Shown piece by piece: positions 10,724 to 20,127 of a DNA stretch of 64,000 nt. Location of the stretch: NCBI GenBank assembly GCA_903851035.1, contig CAINND010000078.1, positions 20,627 through 84,626 of the forward strand. Reading direction: 5' to 3'. The stretch's first letter is position 1, and every line of letters starts with the position of its first letter. The notes under the pieces are model-generated. The model did no database searches and had not been told where the DNA came from. It saw nothing but the letters and a program-made list of their open reading frames with translations. The position numbers and the translations under genes were made by a program. The DNA is from an uncultured Acidobacteriota bacterium (lineage in GTDB: Bacteria; Acidobacteriota; Terriglobia; Terriglobales; Acidobacteriaceae).

Positions 10724-10850
10724 AACAGGGTAATAGTGCCTGGGATGCTTGGCACGCGCGTCAATAACGGCGCGGATGCGTCACCCTTTGGCCTTTCGCA
10801 AATCGCGTCTACTCTCCCGTTAGCGGCCACCTGCCGCGGGGAGAAAAACG

Positions 10851-11000
10851 ATGATCACGCGAATCTCGATTCTGGCTCTTCTGGTAGTGACACTTGCTTC
10901 GATTGGCATCAAGACCACCAACCCGCCGACTCACAACCCCGGCCCGCACGCGATGTGCTGCGACGGCGATCCGAACGTTCCGATCGGCACCGGTAAGTAA
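10851..11000 (+). CDS. Small 49-aa membrane/secreted peptide, unannotated in the supplied ORF track
   Basis: ATG-to-TAA frame MITRISILALLVVTLASIGIKTTNPPTHNPGPHAMCCDGDPNVPIGTGK preceded by purine-rich GGGGAGAAAAACG; hydrophobic N-terminus then hydrophilic Pro/Gly/CysCys tail. Confidence 0.6.
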   Translation: MITRISILALLVVTLASIGIKTTNPPTHNPGPHAMCCDGDPNVPIGTGK

Positions 11001-11048
11001 GCGATTCCCTGTTCCAGGTCCGCAGCTTCACCTTGAGGCGGTGCCCCG

Positions 11049-11801
11049 GTGAAGCTGCAGTGGACCATCTGGTATCTGAACGCGATCCTGCAATGGGTGC
11101 TGCTGGCGGTAGTGCTGTGGGATAACCGCTGGAAGAAGCACATCGCCTTCGCGATTTACATCGCCTTCTGCGCCGCCAAAACCACAATCCTCATCATTGT
11201 GATGCTGAAATGGCAGTTCCTGTATGTCTCAGTCAACTGGGGCATCCGGGTATTTACGCTTCCGATACTAATTGCAGTATTTCGCGAACTCTTCGCCGCC
11301 GTCTTTCGCCCTTACTCCACCCTGCCGCCCGGAACACTGCGTTGGCTTCGCACTGCCGTTGGAACTTTAGCAGTGATTTCCGCATGTGCCGCATTCTTCT
11401 TTCCCGGCTCGCACCCTGGAGATTTCTTGAATACGGTGCTTTTGCTGAACCGCACGGTTACACTCATCTTTTGCGGAGCTTTTGCCTTTACCGCTTTGGT
11501 ATCGTCCTATTTTGGAATTCCCTGGCAAACACGCGTTTACGGGATTGGCGTCGGCTTTCTTCTGTTCACCAGCGTGGATATCTTTGTATCCAGCCTGAGC
11601 ACGGGTTACGGAATCAGCGTTGTCCACTCTCTTAACTTGATTGCCATGCTCAGCTTTACCCTGGCATTAATCACTTGGTTATTTTATTTCTCTCTTCCTG
11701 ATGTTCAATCGAAAAAGCCCACTTTAGAGCAGATGCGAAGGTTACAGAAGGCACTTGACTATACGAGCACGAAAGTGGATTCTTACCGTGGAATGCAATA
11801 A
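11049..11801 (+). CDS. Polytopic integral membrane protein of unknown function (about 7 predicted TM)
   Basis: 250 aa with repeated hydrophobic segments and a soluble C-terminal tail; no family recognised. Confidence 0.8.
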   Translation: MKLQWTIWYLNAILQWVLLAVVLWDNRWKKHIAFAIYIAFCAAKTTILIIVMLKWQFLYVSVNWGIRVFTLPILIAVFRELFAAVFRPYSTLPPGTLRWLRTAVGTLAVISACAAFFFPGSHPGDFLNTVLLLNRTVTLIFCGAFAFTALVSSYFGIPWQTRVYGIGVGFLLFTSVDIFVSSLSTGYGISVVHSLNLIAMLSFTLALITWLFYFSLPDVQSKKPTLEQMRRLQKALDYTSTKVDSYRGMQ

Positions 11802-11838
11802 GGTATTAACTTATCTGGTTCCCTGGGAAGGCTGAACG

Positions 11839-12252
11839 ATGATTGACGCAAGAAAGCTCCAGGTGCGTTCGATCGAAGAGTTAGTCCAGGCTTTGCACCC
11901 CATTCAAACGGCTGCAATCCAGTCCGGGCGTGTGGAAGACGCGCTGGCTGAGTTGCGGCTGATTAAAAGCAACATTACGGCGGTTCTGTCGTTCACCTCT
12001 TACTCCTTGCAGGAGGTTTACGAGGAGCAGAGCGAGTTCCGCTATGTTGTGGATGAGGTTCGCCGTGAGTGCCTGCTGATTAACGGGATGATCTCGCGCA
12101 TCATGTTCCGCAAGCGCTGGCTTTTCTCAATGAGCAAAATTGAGGAAGCCCGCGACGTACTGGCACATTACGAAGACCTGACCAGTGCCGCCTGCCGTAT
12201 GTGTCTGATGGTGGCGCCGGAGCAGGGCAACAATCTGTTAAACGCGTTCTAA
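11839..12252 (+). CDS. Hypothetical cytoplasmic helical protein
   Basis: 137-aa ORF starting ATG 37 nt after the membrane protein; no recognised domain. Confidence 0.7.
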   Translation: MIDARKLQVRSIEELVQALHPIQTAAIQSGRVEDALAELRLIKSNITAVLSFTSYSLQEVYEEQSEFRYVVDEVRRECLLINGMISRIMFRKRWLFSMSKIEEARDVLAHYEDLTSAACRMCLMVAPEQGNNLLNAF

Positions 12253-12451
12253 GAACGGGCTGTCTGGCGAATCCCCCGCGCCAACGCCCGGCCCCTCAAA
12301 TTTCCTGCCATTCATACAGCAATCTTCAATAGCAATTGATTCCTGCCATGCCCGGGTAGTCCCCGTTACTCATTTTGCTGTGTTTATGCGCACAACGAGG
12401 TACCGCCGCATGGCGGCCGGCGTCAATCTTCGCCAAAATCTGTTTATTGGA

Positions 12452-12856
12452 TTACTTGGCTGCGATCGTATCCAGCGCGGCGGAGGCCTTCGTCACCTGG
12501 TCCACGCCAAAAACCGCCAGCGGCGTGGTGGAGCCCGGCTCCAGCCCGCAGTAGGAGTAGTTGATGTTGACGCGCTCGGCACCCAGCAGCATGGCGGCGC
12601 GGGCCAGTTCGCCGGAGCGGTGCGCCAGCCGTACCACGGCCACATCTTCCTGCTCGAAGTTGGCGTGGGCGGCGCGGAAAACCTCCATGGCGGCCGCAGG
12701 ATTATCCACCACAAAGCGCGCCAGGCTCTCGCCCTGCTCTACAAAAGATTGAAAGGCCAGGATGTTGATGCCGCGATCCGCCAGCGCCTTGCAGCAGGCG
12801 CCCAGGGCTGCCGGCCGGTCTTCAATGGTGACGCGGAACTCTTTTGCCTTGGCCAT
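12452..12856 (-). CDS. ACT-domain containing protein
   Basis: 134 aa; KEFRVTIEDRPAALGACCKALADRGINI and a second ACT-like half. Confidence 0.85.
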   Translation of the reverse strand: MAKAKEFRVTIEDRPAALGACCKALADRGINILAFQSFVEQGESLARFVVDNPAAAMEVFRAAHANFEQEDVAVVRLAHRSGELARAAMLLGAERVNINYSYCGLEPGSTTPLAVFGVDQVTKASAALDTIAAK

Positions 12857-13074
12857 GAGCAGTGTCCTCCCGGGGGTGGTTCAGCCGCCGTCATGCGGCC
12901 TTATTTCCTAAATACGATATGGCCATCTTACCAGCCAATCGGTCAGGATTCGAACAAGTCATGGGCCTATTAGCCTCTGGATTCGGTAAAATGGCCGGAA
13001 ATCGAGTGTTGTAACGGCTCTGCTGTATAATCGAACACTTACTCCCCAACAAATTTTCACAGAAGGAGTTCCCG

Positions 13075-14835
13075 ATGCCTAGCCAACCCGTCTCTTCCGC
13101 CGCCCCCCACACCAAGCAACTGACCGGTGCGGAGATTGTATGGGCCACGCTGACCGGCGAGGGTGTGCGCACGGTATTCGGCTACCCCGGCGGCGCCATC
13201 CTGCCCATCTACGACGCGCTGCGCAAATACCCCATCCACCATGTGCTGGTGCGCCACGAGCAGGGCGCCGCGCACATGGCCGACGGCTACGCGCGCGCCA
13301 GCGGTGAGGTGGGCGTGGCCGTTGCCACCAGCGGTCCGGGAGCTACCAACCTGGTCACAGGCATTGCCACGGCCATGCTGGATAGCGTCCCCATGGTCTG
13401 TATCACCGGCCAGATCAGCAGCAAGCTGCTGGGAACCGACGCCTTCCAGGAAGTGGACATCACCGGCATCACGCTGCCAATTACCAAGCACAACTTCATC
13501 GTGACCAAGAGCGAGGACATCGGTCCCGTGCTGCGCCGCGCCTTCAGCATTGCGCGCACCGGCCGCCCCGGCCCGGTTCTGGTGGATATCACCAAGGACG
13601 CTCAGCAGGGCCTGGCCGACTTCAACTTTGAGGCCTGCGCGCCGCAGCCGCACCGTCCGCACCCCATGCTTTCGGCGGAGAACGAGGCCGTCAGCGAGGC
13701 CATTGACCTCATCCTCAACGCGCAGCGTCCCATTTTGCTGGTAGGCCATGGCGCGCTGGAGTCCGGCGCCACCGATCAGCTCATCACCTTGGCCGAGCGC
13801 TTGCACATTCCCGTGGCCAGCACCCTGCTGGGCCTGGGAGCGATTCCCGCGTCGCACGATCTCTCACTGGGAATGATGGGCATGCACGGCGAAGCCTGGG
13901 TCAACCAGGCCATTCAGCAGAGCGACCTTCTAATCGCCTGCGGCATGCGCTTTGATGACCGCGTCACCGGCGCGCTGACCAGCTACGCTCCCAACGCGAA
14001 GAAGATCCACATCGAGATTGACCCGTCGGAGATCAGCAAGAACGTAAAGGCCGACGTGGCGCTCATCGGCGATCTGAAGGAGATTCTGGAGACCATACTG
14101 CCGCGCCTGGCGCCGCGCAAGGATCAGAGCTGGGTGAAAGCCGTCAACGCTCTGAAGGGTGTGGCCGCCGTGCGCGACATCAAAAACCTGCCCGACAGCG
14201 GACACCTCTACGCCGCCCATGTGATTCACGATCTGTGGCGCGCCACGGCCGGCAAGGCCATCGTTGTGACCGACGTGGGCCAGCACCAGATGTGGGAGGC
14301 GCAGTATTACAAGCATGACGCGCCGCGCTCGCTGATTACCAGCGGCGGCCTGGGCACCATGGGCTTTGCCCTGCCGGCGGCCATCGGCGCCAAGATGGCA
14401 CGCCCCGATGACGAGATCTGGGTCATCGCCGGCGACGGCGGCTTCCAGATGACCGCCTCCGAGCTCTCCACTCTTGTGCAGGAGAAGCTGAAGATCAACA
14501 TCGCGGTCATCAACAACGGCTTCCTCGGCATGGTGCGGCAGTGGCAGGAGTTCATGTACGAGAGCAACTACGCCTGCTCGCCCATCCTCTCGCCGGACTT
14601 CGTCAAGCTGGCCGATGCTCACGGCGTGCCCGGCGCCACGGTGCGCACCCGCGGCGAGGTGGCTGCGGCCGTCAAAGCCGCACGCGAGGCCGACGGACCG
14701 TTCCTGATTAACTTCCTGGTGGAAAAAGAAGACGCGGTGTATCCGATGGTCGGCCCCGGCGCGGCGCTCGATGAGATGATCCGCCGCCCGGCCAACGGCC
14801 ACAACCCGCTGCTGGAAACCTCGGAAGAGCCGTAA
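13075..14835 (+). CDS. ilvB: Acetolactate synthase large subunit
   Basis: TPP enzyme: GVRTVFGYPGGAILPIYDAL, GPGATNLVTGIATAMLDSVP, GDGGFQM(T)...INNGFLGMVRQWQE. Confidence 0.97.
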   Translation: MPSQPVSSAAPHTKQLTGAEIVWATLTGEGVRTVFGYPGGAILPIYDALRKYPIHHVLVRHEQGAAHMADGYARASGEVGVAVATSGPGATNLVTGIATAMLDSVPMVCITGQISSKLLGTDAFQEVDITGITLPITKHNFIVTKSEDIGPVLRRAFSIARTGRPGPVLVDITKDAQQGLADFNFEACAPQPHRPHPMLSAENEAVSEAIDLILNAQRPILLVGHGALESGATDQLITLAERLHIPVASTLLGLGAIPASHDLSLGMMGMHGEAWVNQAIQQSDLLIACGMRFDDRVTGALTSYAPNAKKIHIEIDPSEISKNVKADVALIGDLKEILETILPRLAPRKDQSWVKAVNALKGVAAVRDIKNLPDSGHLYAAHVIHDLWRATAGKAIVVTDVGQHQMWEAQYYKHDAPRSLITSGGLGTMGFALPAAIGAKMARPDDEIWVIAGDGGFQMTASELSTLVQEKLKINIAVINNGFLGMVRQWQEFMYESNYACSPILSPDFVKLADAHGVPGATVRTRGEVAAAVKAAREADGPFLINFLVEKEDAVYPMVGPGAALDEMIRRPANGHNPLLETSEEP

Positions 14836-14903
14836 ACTTTTTGCGTTCCGCGCCGCTTTTTTCAGTGGTGGCGCGCAGAGTTTTGAGAGAGAGGACTTCG
14901 GTC

Positions 14904-15512
14904 ATGCTGCACACCTTCGTTGCCCTGGTGGAAGACAAGCCCGGCGTGCTGACGCGCGTCGCCTCGCTCTTCCGGCGTTTGAACATCAACATCATCTCGC
15001 TGACCGTGGGCCGCTCGGAGCGTCCCGGGGTCTCGCGCATGTCCATCGTGGCCGAAGCTCCTGCCGGAGCCGGTCACCGCATCAAGGCCTCGCTCTTTAA
15101 GCTGGAGAGCGTCTTTGACGTGGACGACGTTGGCCAGTTGCAGTGCGTCACCCGCGAGCTGGCGCTCATCAAGGTGGCCGCCACTCCGCAGTCGCGCGCC
15201 CAGATCTTCCAGCTATCCGAGATCTTCCGCGCCCGCATTGTGGATCTGGCGCCGGAGTCAATGATGCTGGAAATCACCGGCGCGGCCAGCAAGATCGAAG
15301 GCCTCATCCAGGTGCTGAACGAGGGCGACAACCAGATTCTGGAGATTGCCCGCACCGGACGCATGGTGATGCGCCGCGGCCAGCACACCTCGCATGTGCT
15401 GGAAGCCTTTCAGCTCTCACAGCCGGAAGACGAGCCGATCATTCCATTGACGGCCGAAAAGGGCAGCGAGAACCTCGACGTCATCAGCGGGGACCCGAAT
15501 CACCCGATGTAA
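14904..15512 (+). CDS. ilvN: Acetolactate synthase small subunit
   Basis: MLHTFVALVEDKPGVLTRVASLFRRLNINIISLTVGRSE; adjacent to ilvB. Start set at the ATG. Confidence 0.95.
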   Translation: MLHTFVALVEDKPGVLTRVASLFRRLNINIISLTVGRSERPGVSRMSIVAEAPAGAGHRIKASLFKLESVFDVDDVGQLQCVTRELALIKVAATPQSRAQIFQLSEIFRARIVDLAPESMMLEITGAASKIEGLIQVLNEGDNQILEIARTGRMVMRRGQHTSHVLEAFQLSQPEDEPIIPLTAEKGSENLDVISGDPNHPM

Positions 15513-15572
15513 TCCACGTGGCTGCGCCATGGCGACTGGCCGTGGCGCGCCTCCGCGTGGTATCCCTAGCTG

Positions 15573-17060
15573 ATGCAGCCCGGTCCGCCTCATCCCGCAC
15601 TCCCCACGCAAAACACCGAGCACCGTCCGCTGATTCGCGGCATGGGGCTGGGTTCGGCCGTGCTGCTCAACATCCTGGACATGATCGGCGTGGGACCGTT
15701 TGTCACCATCCCGCTCATCGTGGGTGCCATGGGTGGTCCGCAGGCAATGCTGGGCTGGATCTTCGGCGCGCTCTTCGCCGTTTGCGATGGACTGGTCATC
15801 GCCGAGCTGGGCGCGGCCATGCCGCAGGCCGGCGGCAGCTACAACTTCCTGAAGGAAATTTACGGTCCCAACAAGCTGGGCCGCATGCTGAGCTTTCTCT
15901 TCGTGTGGCAGGTCAGCTTCAGCGCGCCGCTCTCCATTGCCAGCGGATGCCTGGGCCTTTCGAGCTACGCCGGATACTTCTACAAACCGCTTTCGCAGTC
16001 GCTGGCCTCGCACGACTTCCACCTGGCGCTGCCCGTAATCGGATCGTTGCAGGCCACGGCGGTCATCACGCGCGGTACTCCGGTGGCGATCCTGGCCGTG
16101 GTGCTGGCCGTGGTGCTGCTCTACCGCCGCATAACGGACATCGCCTGGTTCAGCCGGTTGCTCGCCATCGGAGTCTTCGGCTCGCTGGCATGGATCATCT
16201 TCACCGGCCTCACGCACTTCAACCGCCAGATGGCCTTCGATCTGCCCGCCAACGCCTTCCACCTGACGCCGGAGTTCTTTACCGGCCTGGGCGCGGCCAT
16301 GCTGGTGGCCAGCTACGACTACTGGGGCTACTACAACATCTGCTTCCTGAGCGAAGAGGTGCGCCAGCCGGAGAAGAACGTGCCGCGCGCCGTGCTGATC
16401 TCCATTGCCGTGGTCGCCGTGCTTTACTTGACAATGAACGCCAGTGTGTTGGGTGTGGTGCCATGGCGCGAGCTGAGCTCCACGGCGCAGTCGCCGACGC
16501 GCTTTTACGTGATGAGCGTGATGATGGAGCGCGTGTACGGCGCATGGGCGGGATACGCGATTACGGCGCTGATTGTGTGGACGGCCTTTGCTTCGGTCTT
16601 TTCTCTGCTACTGGGCTACAGTCGCGTGCCCTATGCCGCGGCCTTGGATGGCAACTACTTCAAGGTCTTCGGCCGCGTGCATGAGAAGCTGCGCTTCCCG
16701 CACATCTCTCTGCTGGCGCTGGGCGGGCTGGCCATTGCCTTCTGCTTCCTGCGGCTGGCCGATGTCATCGCCGCGCTGGCCGTCATCCGCATTCTCTTGC
16801 AGTTTCTGTTGCAGTCCGTGGGAGTGATTGTGCTGCGCATTCGGCAGCCGAAGAGGAAGCGGCCATTCCGCATGTGGCTCTACCCAATGCCCGCAATCCT
16901 GGCGAGCCTCGGCTTCCTCTACATGCTGTTTTCGCGCCCCAACTTTGCGCGTGAGGTGCGTTACGCCGTGGTGCTGGTCGTGGTCGGTGTAGCGATCTAT
17001 CTGCTGCGCTCGGCCCGTCGCAAAGAGTGGCCATTTTTACCCGCGCCTGTCGGTGATTAA
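15573..17060 (+). CDS. APC-family amino acid permease
   Basis: 12-TM-like protein; GVGPFVTIPLIVGAMGG, AELGAAMPQAGGSYNFLKEIYG. Confidence 0.92.
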   Translation: MQPGPPHPALPTQNTEHRPLIRGMGLGSAVLLNILDMIGVGPFVTIPLIVGAMGGPQAMLGWIFGALFAVCDGLVIAELGAAMPQAGGSYNFLKEIYGPNKLGRMLSFLFVWQVSFSAPLSIASGCLGLSSYAGYFYKPLSQSLASHDFHLALPVIGSLQATAVITRGTPVAILAVVLAVVLLYRRITDIAWFSRLLAIGVFGSLAWIIFTGLTHFNRQMAFDLPANAFHLTPEFFTGLGAAMLVASYDYWGYYNICFLSEEVRQPEKNVPRAVLISIAVVAVLYLTMNASVLGVVPWRELSSTAQSPTRFYVMSVMMERVYGAWAGYAITALIVWTAFASVFSLLLGYSRVPYAAALDGNYFKVFGRVHEKLRFPHISLLALGGLAIAFCFLRLADVIAALAVIRILLQFLLQSVGVIVLRIRQPKRKRPFRMWLYPMPAILASLGFLYMLFSRPNFAREVRYAVVLVVVGVAIYLLRSARRKEWPFLPAPVGD

Positions 17061-17093
17061 TGCAAGCCGTCTGCCGCTGTCGTTGCTCTCCGC

Positions 17094-17825
17094 CTAGCGC
17101 AGTTCGTAGCTGGCGTAGTCAATGCGCAGGGTAGCCACACCGCCCAAGCGCACATTGGTCGTCGTCTGGTTGCTGGCCGGCAGCCAGAAGCCTTCCACCT
17201 TGCGGTAGCGATGCTCGATGCGGGTCTTCTTGATCCAGAAGGATGGGTTGCGCGCCGGCTCGGCGTCGATGCTCTCCACGGCAAAGTCCGTGGCATTCAC
17301 GCAAATCTCACCGCGATAAAGAAATTTTTCGTCGCGCCGTGGCTCTACCTGCAGGCGGTAGCATCCGCCATAAGGGCTGGGCCGCGAGCCCAGCAGGGTG
17401 AAGATGTAATTCTCTGAGCTGAGTGCGTTGTGGCGCTGCGTTTCCGCCTTGGCTGCCTCGCGCTCGCCTTCCAGCAATTTGCTCAGCACGCGCTGCTGCA
17501 GCATCTTGCTGCCGCTCTCGCCCACCACATCAAAGCTCTTGCTCTCCGGAGCCTTGTAGTGCGCCATCACGTCGAGCGTTGCCTCGCGATTACTGGGAAA
17601 CCCCTGGTACTTAAGCTGATAGCTGCGGCGGCTCTCATAGGCCTTAAGCGTGGCGGCGCGCTGGCGGTTGGCTGCCTCCAGGCGCTGCACGATTTCCTCT
17701 GCCCGCAGGTTTGCCGCCACGGCACTGGCCGTTGGCACCGTGGGCACGTCGGCTGCCATGGACGGCATGGCCGCCAGCAACAGGATTGCCCCTGCGTGGA
17801 TCATGGTCTTCATCGTGTTTTTCAT
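17094..17825 (-). CDS. Secreted hypothetical protein
   Basis: Signal peptide MKNTMKTMIHAGAILLLAAMPSMAADV; no known domain recognised. Confidence 0.75.
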   Translation of the reverse strand: MKNTMKTMIHAGAILLLAAMPSMAADVPTVPTASAVAANLRAEEIVQRLEAANRQRAATLKAYESRRSYQLKYQGFPSNREATLDVMAHYKAPESKSFDVVGESGSKMLQQRVLSKLLEGEREAAKAETQRHNALSSENYIFTLLGSRPSPYGGCYRLQVEPRRDEKFLYRGEICVNATDFAVESIDAEPARNPSFWIKKTRIEHRYRKVEGFWLPASNQTTTNVRLGGVATLRIDYASYELR

Positions 17826-17873
17826 CACGCGTCTCCCTTCATCCGTCGGCCCATGTTTGCAGGCCGCCATGCG

Positions 17874-18467
17874 CTAGCTCTCACTCAGTCCGGTGCGCTG
17901 GCCCAGCCGCAGCACTCGCATAAAGCCACTGGCCACAAAGCGAACGGCCAGCATGGGCAGGCTGCGCAGATCTTCGAGGAAGCTCTGACCTTCGCCGCCC
18001 ACCAGCATGGTGCCGCGGCGCATGATGTAGATATTGAATGCCGCCGAAAGCGCGGTAAAGACGGCAGAGGAGATCATCCCGGCCCGAAACTGCTGGTGTC
18101 CTAGTGCGGTGTGTACGCCGAAATCAGCAAGCTGAAAGATCACGGGAAAGACGCCGGCCAGCAGCAGCTCGGCCAGCCAGGTGGGTGTGGCAAATCGCAA
18201 AGCCTGCGCGAAGGTTCCGGCAAAGCCCGCGTTCAGGGCGCCAATCATTGCCTCCGCCAGCACCGCCGAGTGGCGGCCCGCACCATGCGATTTGATGGAT
18301 GCCACCAGAAAGATTGCGCCGCGAAAGATTGCGCTCAGAGCGGCGGACTTTGCATTCCAGCGTAAAATCACCCGCTTCCACGGATCTGCCGCAAGCCATC
18401 CCAGCGCCGAGGCCACGCCTGGCTGCGGGCCGCCCGCCGGGTGCATCTCTCCGTCTGGGGTCTGCAT
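17874..18467 (-). CDS. Hypothetical membrane protein
   Basis: 197-aa ORF with several hydrophobic segments, upstream of and co-directional with 17094..17825. Confidence 0.65.
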   Translation of the reverse strand: MQTPDGEMHPAGGPQPGVASALGWLAADPWKRVILRWNAKSAALSAIFRGAIFLVASIKSHGAGRHSAVLAEAMIGALNAGFAGTFAQALRFATPTWLAELLLAGVFPVIFQLADFGVHTALGHQQFRAGMISSAVFTALSAAFNIYIMRRGTMLVGGEGQSFLEDLRSLPMLAVRFVASGFMRVLRLGQRTGLSES

Positions 18468-18598
18468 ACCTTAAGCATAGGCAAGCCTGCCTCCGGGCGG
18501 GTAAACGCCACACACACAGACGATAAAACTTTAGTGAATTGCTCAGTTGGCAGAGTGCGATTCATTGTTGCGAAAACATTTTGTTCGGCAAAACAAAA

Positions 18599-18620
18599 CG
18601 GCCCGCCACCCGACGGGCCG
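18599..18620 (-). terminator. Rho-independent terminator
   Basis: CGGCCCG-CCACCCGA-CGGGCCG stem; on the minus strand followed by TTTTGTTTTG. Confidence 0.75.
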
Positions 18621-18639
18621 CTGCCGCAAACCGTTGTGC

Positions 18640-19386
18640 CTACATGGCGGGAATGTAGCTCAGGTCCTTGCGCAGCACCAGAATCTCGCTGACAACGTGA
18701 TCGACTGACTCGCGATACTTTTCCATCGTCTTGTCGTCGTCGCCGTAAACTTTCTTCAGGATGTCGGAAAACTTGACGTCCGGTGCCTGGAAATCTGCCC
18801 AGCCGTTTCGCGGTGTGCTGACAACAAACTGCGGTCCCACGCCACCATTAGCCAGTGCGTACCAGGTGCTCCGCTTGCCCGGATAGTTCTCCTTGTCCAG
18901 CGCGGCCTTGATGCGCTTGGCCGATTCGACGAACTGCATGTAGTGCGAGGGCTTCACAAAGACAGTGGCCACGCTCAACATCTTCACATTCGGATCCGTG
19001 CCGGGTGCAACGCCCAGCTCCGGCTGCAGCACATAGTAGCTGGTCATGTTGTGCTCGCTCTGCGGACCAATGGTCTTCGCCACGTCGGCCATGTCGCGCG
19101 CATCCATGTCCTCGTGGCCGTCCATTCCCTTCCACGTCATGCCGCAGATGGTCGTCAGGTAGGCGCCGGTGTGCGGGCCGCTGATGATCTCCCACACATG
19201 GATGGCGTTCTTGTCCTTTTCCGCCTTGTGGAACTCGTTGTGCTTCTTGCGCGCCGCCTCAAAAGCCTTGGCGTTCTTCGCGACGGTCGTATTCACTTCG
19301 CAAACGCTGTCCGGAGCGGACTGCGCCCAAACGAACGAAGTGGTCAGCAACAGCACTGCACCCCACAGCAATGCAAACTTCTTCAT
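18640..19386 (-). CDS. Secreted hypothetical protein
   Basis: Signal peptide MKKFALLWGAVLLLTTSFVWAQSA; start set at MKK with AAAGGAG upstream. Confidence 0.8.
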   Translation of the reverse strand: MKKFALLWGAVLLLTTSFVWAQSAPDSVCEVNTTVAKNAKAFEAARKKHNEFHKAEKDKNAIHVWEIISGPHTGAYLTTICGMTWKGMDGHEDMDARDMADVAKTIGPQSEHNMTSYYVLQPELGVAPGTDPNVKMLSVATVFVKPSHYMQFVESAKRIKAALDKENYPGKRSTWYALANGGVGPQFVVSTPRNGWADFQAPDVKFSDILKKVYGDDDKTMEKYRESVDHVVSEILVLRKDLSYIPAM

Positions 19387-19525
19387 GCGATGTATCTCCT
19401 TTGATTTGTTAGCCTTGACGGAAAGGAGAGAGGCTTTGCCCGGACTCTCCGACGCTCTCCCACGGATGTGGCTGATTCCTCCACGAATCAGCCGCCCGGT
19501 GACACTACGTCCGGAGGGAGAGGTT
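19387..19525 (-). promoter_or_regulatory. Promoter and structured 5' leader of the 18640..19386 gene
   Basis: Minus strand: TTGACA-17 nt-TAGTGT, then perfect 9-bp hairpin GGCTGATTC-GTGGAG-GAATCAGCC (19470-19493) and second GGAGAG...CTCTCC stem before the RBS. Confidence 0.5.
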
Positions 19526-19668
19526 GTCAATTAAATCTTGAGTAAATTATCAAGATATTTTGCCCCATTCCTGCCCGAACAAGATTTCTGAACGCTAAAT
19601 ATCTCCCGAAATTATTACCTTCCAGAAGGCGGTTTCGGAGTATTATTGCCGCCCGTGAGGTGGCACCC

Positions 19669-20115
19669 ATGCGTCTAGCCGACCCAATTTCCAGCATCCT
19701 CAAGCACAAGAGCGCCGCCGTGCTGACGATTGCTCCAACGGCCGCCGTTTATGAGGCGATTGCCATGATGGCCGAAAACGGCGTGGGTGCCCTGCTGGTA
19801 GTGGAAGGCGATCGTCTGACCGGCATCCTCAGCGAGCGGGATTACGCGCGCAAAGTCATTCTGGAAGGGCGCAGCTCGCGCACCACGGCCGTGGCGGAGA
19901 TCATGACCACGCCAGTCATCTTCGTCTCTCCGGAGAGCCAGGTGGGCGAGTGCATGCAGATCATGACCGATCAGCGCATCCGTCACCTGCCGGTGATGAA
20001 GGGTGAGCGCCTGGTGGGAGTGGTCTCCATTGGAGACCTGGTGAACCACATGCTGCTGGCGCAGCGCGAGACCATCCGCCACCTGGAGAGCTACATCAGC
20101 GGCACGCCACTCTAA
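19669..20115 (+). CDS. CBS-domain pair protein
   Basis: Two CBS motifs (VYEAIAMMAENGVGALLVVEGDRLTGILSERDY; MQIMTDQRIRHLPVMKGERLVGVVSIGDLV). Confidence 0.92.
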   Translation: MRLADPISSILKHKSAAVLTIAPTAAVYEAIAMMAENGVGALLVVEGDRLTGILSERDYARKVILEGRSSRTTAVAEIMTTPVIFVSPESQVGECMQIMTDQRIRHLPVMKGERLVGVVSIGDLVNHMLLAQRETIRHLESYISGTPL

Positions 20116-20127
20116 TCAGGAAAAAGT

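Noticed and set aside
12936-12970. Possible tRNA T-arm (minus-strand GTTCGAATCCT)
   Set aside because: Flanking bases do not form a 5-bp T-stem, and no acceptor/anticodon arms or CCA are visible.
13009-13031. TTGTAA ... TATAAT as an ilvB promoter
   Set aside because: Only an 11-bp spacer separates the two elements; the TATAAT may be a -10 but the -35 assignment fails.
15143-16684. 513-aa + strand ORF overlapping ilvN and the permease
   Set aside because: Out-of-frame overlap; Arg/His/Gly-rich translation without motifs.
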